IMG/VR virus record: IMGVR_UViG_3300036719_002803
Coordinates: 1 to 59,314 of that record
Direction: 5' to 3' (one strand)
From: a virus
DNA length: 59,314 nt
The notes under the pieces are model-generated. The model saw nothing but the letters and a program-made list of their open reading frames with translations. It was not told where the DNA came from and searched no databases. Position numbers and translations under genes: made by a program. Position 1 is the first letter of the stretch. Each line of letters begins with the position of its first letter. Of this stretch, positions 31,196 through 40,034 are shown one piece after another.

Positions 31196-34100
31196 TTAAA
31201 TTCTTGAAAGCCATATATCTCCAGGATTAAAGCTTACAGATGTACCGCCAACGTCTCTAGTTAAAGCACCGTTAGGAAGGTTTCCTCCTCCATAATGAAA
31301 TGCTCTACCAGTAGTCAAGTATCCATCTTTATCCTGCACAACAGTTGTGTCTCCGCCATACCCATCATTATTTGATGTTACGCTTAATCTGATTTTAAAG
31401 GCAGCATAAGGTTTTTGATCTGGATTTATTGAAAAAATTCCATTTTCGTAAACAACTGATCTGTTTCCTAAACTAAAGCTTCCAGCACCTTTTGTTACCC
31501 CGCCTGGTCCTGTTGCTGGTATAGTTGTAGATTTTCCTAGTAAATAATCATTTGAAAAACTTTCACCTGCTCCTAAAAATATATTTGATGCAACTAAATC
31601 TGTTTGAATATTAAATGTTCCATTAGGGTTTTCTTGGGTAGGAGTTGAATAGGTTATTTTTCCGCCAGCTAATCTAAATGCACCAGATGAAGATATGTAA
31701 TCAATATTTCCTGGGTTGCCGCTTCCCGATCCTGGATATACTGTATTCCATTCAGCAGGTGTTGTAAAGTAATGATTTGACCCAACAATGTTTCCGCCAA
31801 TAATAGAGCCTTGTTCTCCATTAAGTGTTACTTGAGATAATGTATTTGTAGACTTAATATTTGCAGAATCGATTGTCCAGCCGCTTGTAATCTTATATCC
31901 TGTAGTATTACCTGCAGCAATATCTGCGGCTGTTGTAGGAACAGCTGTTCCGAAACCTCCTTGACCTGCAAATAGTGCTCCTTTAATAACTGCATCTACT
32001 GCAGTCATTTTACCTGAGTAGGTAACAGAGAAATTAGGAGAGACCGTTCTAGATCCTCCAGCCCAAATCATTACTGTTGAATCTGATGATGTATTTGGAG
32101 CATATAGTCCAACATTTCCACCATAGTTAATGGATGAGCCAGATGCATCCTTTGACAATGTCCATCCAGCTATTAATCCTTTTACTGCTTTAATTCCATT
32201 CACTGTATCCAAAGAAACAAATTGTCCGTCTGCTGTGCTTGTTACCTGAATACCAGTTCCAATTTTAGCACCGAGTTGATCTTTTAAAACTCCAAACTCT
32301 ATCTTTCCTTGGTCTGTGTTCAAAAGTATTTGGCCGTCGCCGAAGTTAGTAGGAGATGTGTCACCAGTTCTTGTAGCCGATCCACCTATTTGAATAGAAC
32401 CTATCACTCCATTGTCTACATATATGCTTCCTCGTATATTAGCATCATTGGCTTTTAGTAATCCAGTAGTTGCTGCAACTTCAAACCCTGAGCCAACTTT
32501 TATCTTACCGCCAGTAATATCAATATTGTTTGCTTTAACATATCCATTAGGCTTAACGTAAAATTCTGCTGCATCAGATCCGCCTGCTGAAGGTGAGCCT
32601 GCCCAAAATGAATAGGTGCTTCCTGGAGACATTCCCGCATATCTCATAGATGAAACAGCAGGGGTTCCTACAGAAACCGTGTTTCCCTTTTCTATCTTGT
32701 CTAAAGAAATTTCCCATCCGCCAATGCGTCCTTTATTTGTTATAATTCCATTTAATGTATCGAGCTGAAACAGCTGTCCACTTTCATCTGTCCCCTGAAT
32801 TCCATACTCATTTATAAATGCACCAGATGAATTTTTTAATTGTCCTACTTCAAATTTATTGGCACCAGAATAAACTCTTAGTTGGCCAGGAACTGTAGCA
32901 CTTCCAATATCAACTGATCCAGTAAAGTTTCCAGCATTTGCATTTACAGTTCCAGTTACTGATAAATCCATTCCGTCCCAAACCATTTTGTCTGTTGTTC
33001 CACCGACTGTAAAGTAAGCAGCACTCGACTCATTAGTATTTCCTTGCACATACCAATAATTATTTGGCGCTACGTAAAGTCCTTTTTGAGAATTATCTCC
33101 GTCAATTCCATATCCAAGCTTCATGTCTCCAGCGGTTATTGCTACATCTGGAAGCAAGGAGTTGCTGACTGGAGATACTACAGGATCATAAGTTCTCCAT
33201 GCGGTTTCATTTGTGTTTCCGTAAATATCAAATGTGCTAACAGCAATCTCATATGTCTTTCCGCCTTTTAGACCATAAAGATAAGAGGAAGTTTTGGTTC
33301 TTCCTGGTACAGACATGTATGTGTAAGGACCTGTTGATCCCTGTATCCTAAATCTAATTCTATATCCAGCAGTGTCTGGATCTGTATTTTCTGTCCATGT
33401 AAATAAAACTTTTTTATCAAAAGAAAATAAGCCGTTAGAGTCATCGGATACTGTAGCTGATTGCAATTCAAAATCATTCTCTGGAGGGTTGTCATCAAAT
33501 GCAATTGAATCTATTGGCTTTACTGTTTTCTCTAAAGAAAAATTAGAGTAGCAGCCAAATTTTCCAACGTATCTTATTTTTACTATCTTATCTGCAAAAG
33601 GGCTTGTGTCAAGCTCGGTGCCTTTTATTGCTGGGCTTGGGCCAGAATAAACTAAAGTTGATTGCTGGCTACCAGCATCTCTCGCATAAACTTCTGTTGC
33701 TACCGCCCACGATGGTGCTGTCCATATAACAGTGTAACCAGCACTTATGCCAAATGCGTCATCAATGGTGGGAGTTAATCCAGTTCCTTGGCATCCAATT
33801 GTGGGAGTTGTGAATGATACTCCAGCAGTAAAGTTTCCAGCAATATCTCTAGACTGAAAAAGCCCAGTGTATGAGGGTGTTAAATTTAAATAACCAAAAT
33901 TTAGAAGAAAATCAGAATATGGTATTTTTAAACTATGAGTTCCAGAAGCAGATGGAGGCTCGCCATAAAATATTGCTGATGTTGGAGGAGTTAAAGTATT
34001 TGTTAAAGTAATCTTAAATCTATCTGGAGGGTTTGTTAAAGGCATTGTGTATGGTATAACAAGGTCCTCTCCAGACCAGGTTACATTTCCTAGAACTACT

Positions 34101-34927
34101 TCGTTTGGAGGCTCTTTATCAAATGTTTGAGGATCAAATATCTTTGCTGTTTTTACAGAAGAGTCCAGACCCTGGCAATCGGAATATGATAAGTGATTAA
34201 CTTTAACATAAACATCATTTATTGTATCTAGGCCTATATCGGCAGGGCCAATTCCAGTATACCTTTGAACCCAATTGTAAGGGTTATTGGTTAAAGATAC
34301 AAAAACTCTTGTCTCTCTATACGTTAAAGCTTTTGATAGATCATCTTGCCAAGATACCATTATTCCATCTATAGTACTTGCCACTTTCCATTTATCGTCT
34401 GGTATAGAGTTTGCACATATTGGATCAACATACGGTGCTAGCGTTACTGGGCATTGGTCTGAGCTTCCATCACCATACACACTTTGAATAGTAAAAGATG
34501 TAAATTCTGTTCTAAATTTATTTCCAAACTGAAAAATATTATTTTCTTTAGTAAGAACCCATGAATAATTTAATGATGAGCCAGATGCTGGAATAAGTTG
34601 AGATCTTGTATATCCACCAGCAGTTAGCGACACTACATAATTTCTTACACGGTCATCATTTTTTGTCCATGTTAAATTTAATCCAGCCGTTGCATCCCAT
34701 GTGGCGACTACGTTTATTGGGCAAACCCTTGAGGGTGCAGGTGTAGTAAAATTAAATCTGTCTGAAAATTCGCTTGTTCCCAAAGACTTATCGCTATATA
34801 TCCAAGCAGCCTGCAATGCATAATCAGTATTACAATCTAGATCTGGGATTACAACATCCCAGTAGTCTCCATCTTGACTCTGAGTTATTCCTAGATCTGG
34901 ATATTGTTCTGACACATTAAACCCCAA
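31196..34927 (-). CDS. Large tail fibre or tail-tip protein
   Basis: A 1243-residue protein. The first 590 residues hold several fibronectin-III-like domains (for example NVVATWDATAGLNLTWTKND and VLFTWTENTDPDTAGYRIRF). The rest has repeated fibre modules, each with GNFTG, KFEVG, DTLNGI and GxIxGWxxS patterns at least three times, then a beta-rich end. The repeated GGWEIS/AGWTLS/SGWTID units are typical of phage host-recognition proteins. The longest frame starts TTG at 34927, overlapping the previous gene by 11 bases. It is probably a receptor-binding fibre. Confidence 0.8.
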   Translation of the reverse strand: MGFNVSEQYPDLGITQSQDGDYWDVVIPDLDCNTDYALQAAWIYSDKSLGTSEFSDRFNFTTPAPSRVCPINVVATWDATAGLNLTWTKNDDRVRNYVVSLTAGGYTRSQLIPASGSSLNYSWVLTKENNIFQFGNKFRTEFTSFTIQSVYGDGSSDQCPVTLAPYVDPICANSIPDDKWKVASTIDGIMVSWQDDLSKALTYRETRVFVSLTNNPYNWVQRYTGIGPADIGLDTINDVYVKVNHLSYSDCQGLDSSVKTAKIFDPQTFDKEPPNEVVLGNVTWSGEDLVIPYTMPLTNPPDRFKITLTNTLTPPTSAIFYGEPPSASGTHSLKIPYSDFLLNFGYLNLTPSYTGLFQSRDIAGNFTAGVSFTTPTIGCQGTGLTPTIDDAFGISAGYTVIWTAPSWAVATEVYARDAGSQQSTLVYSGPSPAIKGTELDTSPFADKIVKIRYVGKFGCYSNFSLEKTVKPIDSIAFDDNPPENDFELQSATVSDDSNGLFSFDKKVLFTWTENTDPDTAGYRIRFRIQGSTGPYTYMSVPGRTKTSSYLYGLKGGKTYEIAVSTFDIYGNTNETAWRTYDPVVSPVSNSLLPDVAITAGDMKLGYGIDGDNSQKGLYVAPNNYWYVQGNTNESSAAYFTVGGTTDKMVWDGMDLSVTGTVNANAGNFTGSVDIGSATVPGQLRVYSGANKFEVGQLKNSSGAFINEYGIQGTDESGQLFQLDTLNGIITNKGRIGGWEISLDKIEKGNTVSVGTPAVSSMRYAGMSPGSTYSFWAGSPSAGGSDAAEFYVKPNGYVKANNIDITGGKIKVGSGFEVAATTGLLKANDANIRGSIYVDNGVIGSIQIGGSATRTGDTSPTNFGDGQILLNTDQGKIEFGVLKDQLGAKIGTGIQVTSTADGQFVSLDTVNGIKAVKGLIAGWTLSKDASGSSINYGGNVGLYAPNTSSDSTVMIWAGGSRTVSPNFSVTYSGKMTAVDAVIKGALFAGQGGFGTAVPTTAADIAAGNTTGYKITSGWTIDSANIKSTNTLSQVTLNGEQGSIIGGNIVGSNHYFTTPAEWNTVYPGSGSGNPGNIDYISSSGAFRLAGGKITYSTPTQENPNGTFNIQTDLVASNIFLGAGESFSNDYLLGKSTTIPATGPGGVTKGAGSFSLGNRSVVYENGIFSINPDQKPYAAFKIRLSVTSNNDGYGGDTTVVQDKDGYLTTGRAFHYGGGNLPNGALTRDVGGTSVSFNPGDIWLSRI

Positions 34928-35777
34928 ACGAAAGGTCTAGTTTAAATTCTATTGATGCTTCTCTTCCAATTACTTTAATCATTGTTGAGTCTAGTATAGA
35001 TCTGGCAATGAGACCGTATTCTGGATCAAAGGTGTCCTCGTCATTTATTCTAAGACCATCCATAGATACAGATGTTTGAGCAGTTGTTGGAGTAACAATA
35101 ATTCCTAACTTAACAACACTTTGTGGATTAAATGTTCCTGTTGATACCCCAGTAGACATGTTTAAATTCTTTATATTGTTTCCAACTGAGTGTCCAGTAA
35201 ATGTAAATTCTAAGTAATCGGTATTTGAGCTATAGAGCCTTACCTTCAATGAGGACAGGTTTGCATCATTTGCTTTGTATGAAAATGATAATGTATCTAA
35301 TGGGTTGTACCCAGATATATCCATACTATCAAGTATGTAAGTGTACTCTTTTGGGGCCGCCCCATTTGATGTAAATGTTAACGAACTATCTCCAACTCTA
35401 GAGTTGGTTTGATCTAGCTCTGGCTCTGGACTCCACTGGTATGGCAATTCAAAATTAGATATAAATTTGCTTTCATATAAATTTCTTGAATAAGACTGGC
35501 CAGAGTAGATTCCAATTTCATTAATCTTACCTGCAATGTTTGTAGGAAGTGTAGCTGAATAGATTACTGTATATTTTATTGGTGATACAGAAGAGTCTAT
35601 ATCGATCCCTCCGACCCTAATTGGAACACGATAGAACTCAAAACCAAGTCTTGAGTTTGTATCTGACAAAGCATATTCAGTTCCTGTTGCAATTCCAATA
35701 GCCATTTCTTTTGAAGAAAATGATGAGTTACCAGCTACAAAATTAGTAAGAAATCTTTTACCAAATTTAGTTATCAT
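34917..35777 (-). CDS. Minor tail or baseplate protein
   Basis: A 286-residue protein starting ITKFGKRFLTNFVAG, with SSKEMAIGIATGTEYA and INEIGIYSG, then a beta-sandwich part. The start resembles baseplate proteins of the type that carry fibres (beta-rich, with a C-terminal jelly-roll-like domain). It is coupled by ATGA to the gene before it and precedes the fibre. Confidence 0.65.
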   Translation of the reverse strand: MITKFGKRFLTNFVAGNSSFSSKEMAIGIATGTEYALSDTNSRLGFEFYRVPIRVGGIDIDSSVSPIKYTVIYSATLPTNIAGKINEIGIYSGQSYSRNLYESKFISNFELPYQWSPEPELDQTNSRVGDSSLTFTSNGAAPKEYTYILDSMDISGYNPLDTLSFSYKANDANLSSLKVRLYSSNTDYLEFTFTGHSVGNNIKNLNMSTGVSTGTFNPQSVVKLGIIVTPTTAQTSVSMDGLRINDEDTFDPEYGLIARSILDSTMIKVIGREASIEFKLDLSFGV

Positions 35778-36121
35778 GATCTTCCTCCCTGCTTATCTGA
35801 TATTGTTATTGCGTATAAGAAACCATCTATCTTCTCTTCGCTTGAATTGTAAATTCTAAACTTAGCTCTTGCTCTTTGCATTCCAGATGCATCCTCATAC
35901 AGCTCAAATCCTTTTAAAACTATGTCTGAAAGCTGAGGCCTTTTACCGCCTTTGGGATCGTCGTCTCCATCTTCGTCCCCAGGAGATCCTACAGAACTGT
36001 TTGATCCAAATGGAAAGGATTGAGTAATGGACTTAGTCTCTCCAGACTTGCCCTTCCAAACTTCGGCTAAACGAGGGTCATCATCAAAGATGACTGGTAT
36101 TTTTCCTACTTCAATTCCCAT
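35774..36121 (-). CDS. Small tail protein from a leaderless message
   Basis: A 115-residue protein with an acidic, glycine-rich loop (GSPGDEDGDDDPKGGKRP) and a beta-rich C-terminal half (RAKFRIYNSSEEKIDGFLYAI). No family recognised. The ATG at 36121 falls six bases after a perfect TATAAT, at the expected transcription start, and no Shine-Dalgarno is present. It ends with an ATGA overlap into the next tail gene. Confidence 0.65.
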   Translation of the reverse strand: MGIEVGKIPVIFDDDPRLAEVWKGKSGETKSITQSFPFGSNSSVGSPGDEDGDDDPKGGKRPQLSDIVLKGFELYEDASGMQRARAKFRIYNSSEEKIDGFLYAITISDKQGGRS

Positions 36122-36127
36122 TTATTT

Positions 36128-36136
36128 ATTATACCA
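36128..36136 (-). promoter_or_regulatory. Extended -10 promoter giving a leaderless start
   Basis: Minus strand TGGTATAAT ends six bases before the ATG of the next gene. With the usual seven-base distance, transcription would begin on the A of ATG. No -35 is convincing. Leaderless genes are common in Actinobacteria. Confidence 0.55.
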
Positions 36137-36144
36137 TTACGCCA

Positions 36145-39100
36145 TTAGATTGCTCTACATGAAAGCGTAGTGGTTACCCCCTCACTATATTGCAAGGAGC
36201 ATCTAACAACTAAATATTTAGTATCTGTTTCAGACATGCCCAAAACTGGGTATTTAATACTTATAATATCGCCAGCAGAAATTAAAGGGTTTCCAAAAAC
36301 TTCTATGTCCACAAACCTTCCTTTATTTAATACGCTTGACTTTATCCAATCTGCTAAAGTTTTTGCGTCCTCTTCAGACTGAATCCAAGAAGATTCAAAA
36401 ACAACAAATTCTTTATTTGAGGAGTCCTCTGACTGATCTGTATCGTAGTCTATGGCGCCAGACCTTCTTATAGAATTTCCCAAAACATAAAAACTTGTAT
36501 TATTACTATCATCTAAAACTACAGTAGTTGAAGTGTTATTTAAAACGTAAGATTCGGCACCGAAAGGCTGTAACCTTTGATCTAATATTTTAACATATTT
36601 ATTTAATGCGGTTCTAAAAGTAATTGGTACGGCTGGTCTAGACTCATCATCATAAGACTCTTTTACTTTTCTTATTTCTCTAGCGGTAGTTCCGAATTCA
36701 AAAAGGGCACCGTTTTCGTCGGCAGCGGTTTGGCCAGCATTGTAAATTAAATCTCCAAATAGCATAGAAAGAGTATCATCAGCATAAACACCATTGTATT
36801 CATAATTCCTGGTTAAAGATATATTTTTGTATACATCTTCATCAATACTTTTAGCATACAGATATTCAAAATAAGCAATTCCCTGACCACAGTGTAGTCC
36901 AACATTTTTTGTTATTGAAAGAGGTGGAATAGTTAAATTAACAGAATCACTTCCAGAATCAATTGCTTCAATTTTAAATCCATTAATAAAGACAGTAATT
37001 ATATTTTTTAAAGATTCTTTTTTTACCAGTACATCTATATTGTAAGAGCTGCCAGCGTAAATTCCAGCCAATGTTTTGGTAGATGTCTGCTGGCTATCTT
37101 TTAAAACTGTAAGCTTATTATTATTAACTCTAACAACCATAATATCTTTTTGAAGGCCAGAAAATGCAGTTGTGCGTACAAGCACGTAGTAACCATTTTT
37201 GCCAGTTGAGTCTAAGCAAAATCCAATGCCACCTACCTGCTCTGGTGTATTAAGCTGGCTATCAAAAAACATCCTTGTTCCAAATGAAACAAAAGGCTTT
37301 GTAGTATCTACTGAATTAAAATCTTTAACTGCAATATCAAAAGTTTTTTTATCTTTATCTAGATTTGAAATTGCTAAAAAGCTTTTTGCAATTGTTTCTT
37401 CTTCGGTGTTTGCTGGAGTTGTAATACTTCCCACACCAGGCTTTAGCTTTGCTACATCTGGAGTAGCTAGGGTAATATTATATTTATTAAATCTATTTGA
37501 ATCATTTTGCCCAGGCTCATTTATGTAAGAGTTTAAAGTTTTTTTGTGAGACATTTTAGAGGTGGACAAAGCTCCTCTGGTTTTTATATTATACTCTCCA
37601 GTAGGATAAAAATATTTATAACCTGGTTTAGCTAAAGCTGAATACTTCCATATGTCAGATTGATTTTTAATTAGCACTCTAACTGGAGGCTTATCACGTG
37701 GAGGAGTAAATGTTGTGTCTTTCTCTTCAGGTACATACTGATACCAGACTCCATCATACTCAATAACTTCTCCGTTTATTAAAACATAACCGTTAAACTG
37801 ATCTAAGATTTTATCTACTCTTGCAGAATTTATTGTATTTTGATTAAGCTGAAACTTTGTACTGTCGTCATTGATATCTGTTGCAAGGGAGCCAGCACCT
37901 AGAAATGAAGATTCAGATTTCCACAAAGGAGAGGATGATTCTGAATTGGTAGAAACAAATGCTGTTTTATATCTTACTCTAACATTATTAGCTGAAAAAA
38001 GCTCCTTGGTAGACAACCTAATTATGTTAGGCGCATATTCTACATTAGATCCAGACTTGATTTCCTCATTTGTAAATATCCATGAGGTAGGTAATTCTTT
38101 GTCGTATATAAAGTTTCTAGTATAAAAGTTTAATACATTGTATTCATCTACAAATGCATTCATCTGTATGTCTCTACATAGCTCTTGCAAAACTTCCCAG
38201 ACTGTTTGTTCACCGTCCGACCACCAATAAACTAAAGATGGAATAGAGTCGTCATCAACCTTCCCATCTGTTTTTTTAATATTTATCTTGTAATTAGAAA
38301 ATCCAACTGAGTCTAAAATTCTTTTAATTACTGAAGTTACAGGTGAAGACTCTACTAAAAGCTGAGGACATATAGTATCTTGAAGTATTTTTGCAGCATC
38401 TGTTGCATCTATGGATGCTTCTCCAAACTCTGATAGTGACCAAGAGGCTACATAAAAAACTCCTTGAGGTACCTTTTGCACGGAAGATCCGTCTCCAATA
38501 TTTATGTGTGGTCTTATAATTGCATTCTTAAACAAATATAGTTTTGAGTTATCTATTGGGCCAAACCTATCATATTCAACTATCTGCCTAGATGTAGTAT
38601 TGTATTTTGTTATCAAAAGGCTGAGGTAGTTTGCCGTTATAACCCCAACTGGAACAATAGAGGTATCATCTGAAGTAGTTTCTTTATTTACTGTAAACGA
38701 AACAATGTCTGAATCTATTGACATAACCCATCTTGGACTTAACTCAATTACTCCCAAAAACTTTCCTGTATTTGAATTAACTGCAGCTAAAGATATCTTT
38801 TTAAAGTATTGAGTTGTTGTATATGTAGTAGGTTCTGCAGTTGACCATGTAGTTCCATCATAATATATTATTGCTTCCCCGCCTTTATAATCTGGCGCTT
38901 CTTTTTGGGTGAGAGTTGTGCCAGATACCGTTATGGTTGTGTTATCTTGCTTAACTCCAGTTATTGTCCATGATGTGGGTGTGTCGTGGCTAGTTTCAAA
39001 TCTGGCAACAATCTTATTGGCGGGAACTAATTTTGCAGTAGTCTTTGCTTCATCTGAAAAATACTCTAAAGAAATATCTATATTAGTGTTTTTAGGCGCT

Positions 39101-39447
39101 AACCAATATTTATAAACCATATCTGGTCCAGGATAATAAAGCCTTGGCCTTGTTCCAATATCTAAATCCCTTGGTCTTTCAAAAGAATCAACGGGGGTGT
39201 CTGTGTTATTATTTGTATGAACTAGATATTTAATTCCTGGAGATAGTGGTCTAAATGGCTTATAAATAGTATCTATTGGAAATAGCTTTTTAAAAGCAGG
39301 ACCAAACGGGTTTGTTAAAGCAGATGATGTTGCTTTTATATATTCAACCATAGAGTTAAGATTGTATTCAATTGTAGCTCCAGCTGAAGTTGATAGCGAA
39401 TATCCTTTTTTAATTAAATCTTTAGTTTCATTTGATACAGTTATCAT
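36145..39447 (-). CDS. Tail-associated baseplate hub protein
   Basis: An 1100-residue protein following the distal-tail-like gene. The order of genes (tape measure, distal tail, hub) fits siphoviruses. Segments ILQDTICPQLL and VWEVLQELCRDIQMNAFVDE resemble the hub core (gp27/Tal-type), and later beta domains include a lectin-like region (TMFFDSQLN..., IAYFEYLYAKSI, approximate residues 700-850). No peptidoglycan hydrolase motif was seen, unlike many Tal proteins. It should form the trimer closing the tail tube. Confidence 0.7.
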   Translation of the reverse strand: MITVSNETKDLIKKGYSLSTSAGATIEYNLNSMVEYIKATSSALTNPFGPAFKKLFPIDTIYKPFRPLSPGIKYLVHTNNNTDTPVDSFERPRDLDIGTRPRLYYPGPDMVYKYWLAPKNTNIDISLEYFSDEAKTTAKLVPANKIVARFETSHDTPTSWTITGVKQDNTTITVSGTTLTQKEAPDYKGGEAIIYYDGTTWSTAEPTTYTTTQYFKKISLAAVNSNTGKFLGVIELSPRWVMSIDSDIVSFTVNKETTSDDTSIVPVGVITANYLSLLITKYNTTSRQIVEYDRFGPIDNSKLYLFKNAIIRPHINIGDGSSVQKVPQGVFYVASWSLSEFGEASIDATDAAKILQDTICPQLLVESSPVTSVIKRILDSVGFSNYKINIKKTDGKVDDDSIPSLVYWWSDGEQTVWEVLQELCRDIQMNAFVDEYNVLNFYTRNFIYDKELPTSWIFTNEEIKSGSNVEYAPNIIRLSTKELFSANNVRVRYKTAFVSTNSESSSPLWKSESSFLGAGSLATDINDDSTKFQLNQNTINSARVDKILDQFNGYVLINGEVIEYDGVWYQYVPEEKDTTFTPPRDKPPVRVLIKNQSDIWKYSALAKPGYKYFYPTGEYNIKTRGALSTSKMSHKKTLNSYINEPGQNDSNRFNKYNITLATPDVAKLKPGVGSITTPANTEEETIAKSFLAISNLDKDKKTFDIAVKDFNSVDTTKPFVSFGTRMFFDSQLNTPEQVGGIGFCLDSTGKNGYYVLVRTTAFSGLQKDIMVVRVNNNKLTVLKDSQQTSTKTLAGIYAGSSYNIDVLVKKESLKNIITVFINGFKIEAIDSGSDSVNLTIPPLSITKNVGLHCGQGIAYFEYLYAKSIDEDVYKNISLTRNYEYNGVYADDTLSMLFGDLIYNAGQTAADENGALFEFGTTAREIRKVKESYDDESRPAVPITFRTALNKYVKILDQRLQPFGAESYVLNNTSTTVVLDDSNNTSFYVLGNSIRRSGAIDYDTDQSEDSSNKEFVVFESSWIQSEEDAKTLADWIKSSVLNKGRFVDIEVFGNPLISAGDIISIKYPVLGMSETDTKYLVVRCSLQYSEGVTTTLSCRAI

Positions 39448-40034
39448 ACCTGCTCCAAAGATATGTCAACACTCCAAAATGTTTGTAGTCCTCTTTTAAT
39501 AACTGAAAAACTGCAAGATGTAAACATTACTGTGTAAGTATAGTCATCTGATAAGGCTCCATCAGATTGCTCAATTAAATCTGTACTAAAAACTGTTGGG
39601 TTTAATTTAATTCTAAAAGGTAGTCTACCAGCAGAACTTTCATAAAAGTTTTTTAAATCTTCTGCGCCCCAGGCACCGTCAACTGTTTCATTTCTAAAAG
39701 AAGGTAGCATTTCCCATGAAATATTTATGGTAAGTTTATCAGCAACAAAATATTTTCTGAGTGTGCCATTTGACATTCTAGACGATTGCTCAATTCTGTT
39801 TGTATCTATTGAGATTGGCTGTCTATTATGCTCAGTAACTCTTCTAAATCTTAATTGATTTTTAGAGCTGTAGGACAAGTTGTTTCTAGTTGCTACAGAT
39901 GATGTATATGAATTACCTGGTGCAACAACAGACGCTCCTTTGTAATCAAATGAGTTGTTTGCTGTATCAATTGCAAATGGGTCTAGTGCCTCTATGTATA
40001 AAATTGAGCCTTTACTTAAATTTTGAAAACTCAT
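39444..40034 (-). CDS. Distal tail protein-like
   Basis: A 196-residue beta-rich protein directly after the tape measure with SYSSKNQLRFRRVTEHNRQP and ISWEMLP segments and a final VMFTSCSFSVIKRGLQTFWSVDISLEQV. Position and composition fit Dit-type proteins that connect tube and hub. The homology is not certain. Confidence 0.6.
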   Translation of the reverse strand: MSFQNLSKGSILYIEALDPFAIDTANNSFDYKGASVVAPGNSYTSSVATRNNLSYSSKNQLRFRRVTEHNRQPISIDTNRIEQSSRMSNGTLRKYFVADKLTINISWEMLPSFRNETVDGAWGAEDLKNFYESSAGRLPFRIKLNPTVFSTDLIEQSDGALSDDYTYTVMFTSCSFSVIKRGLQTFWSVDISLEQV

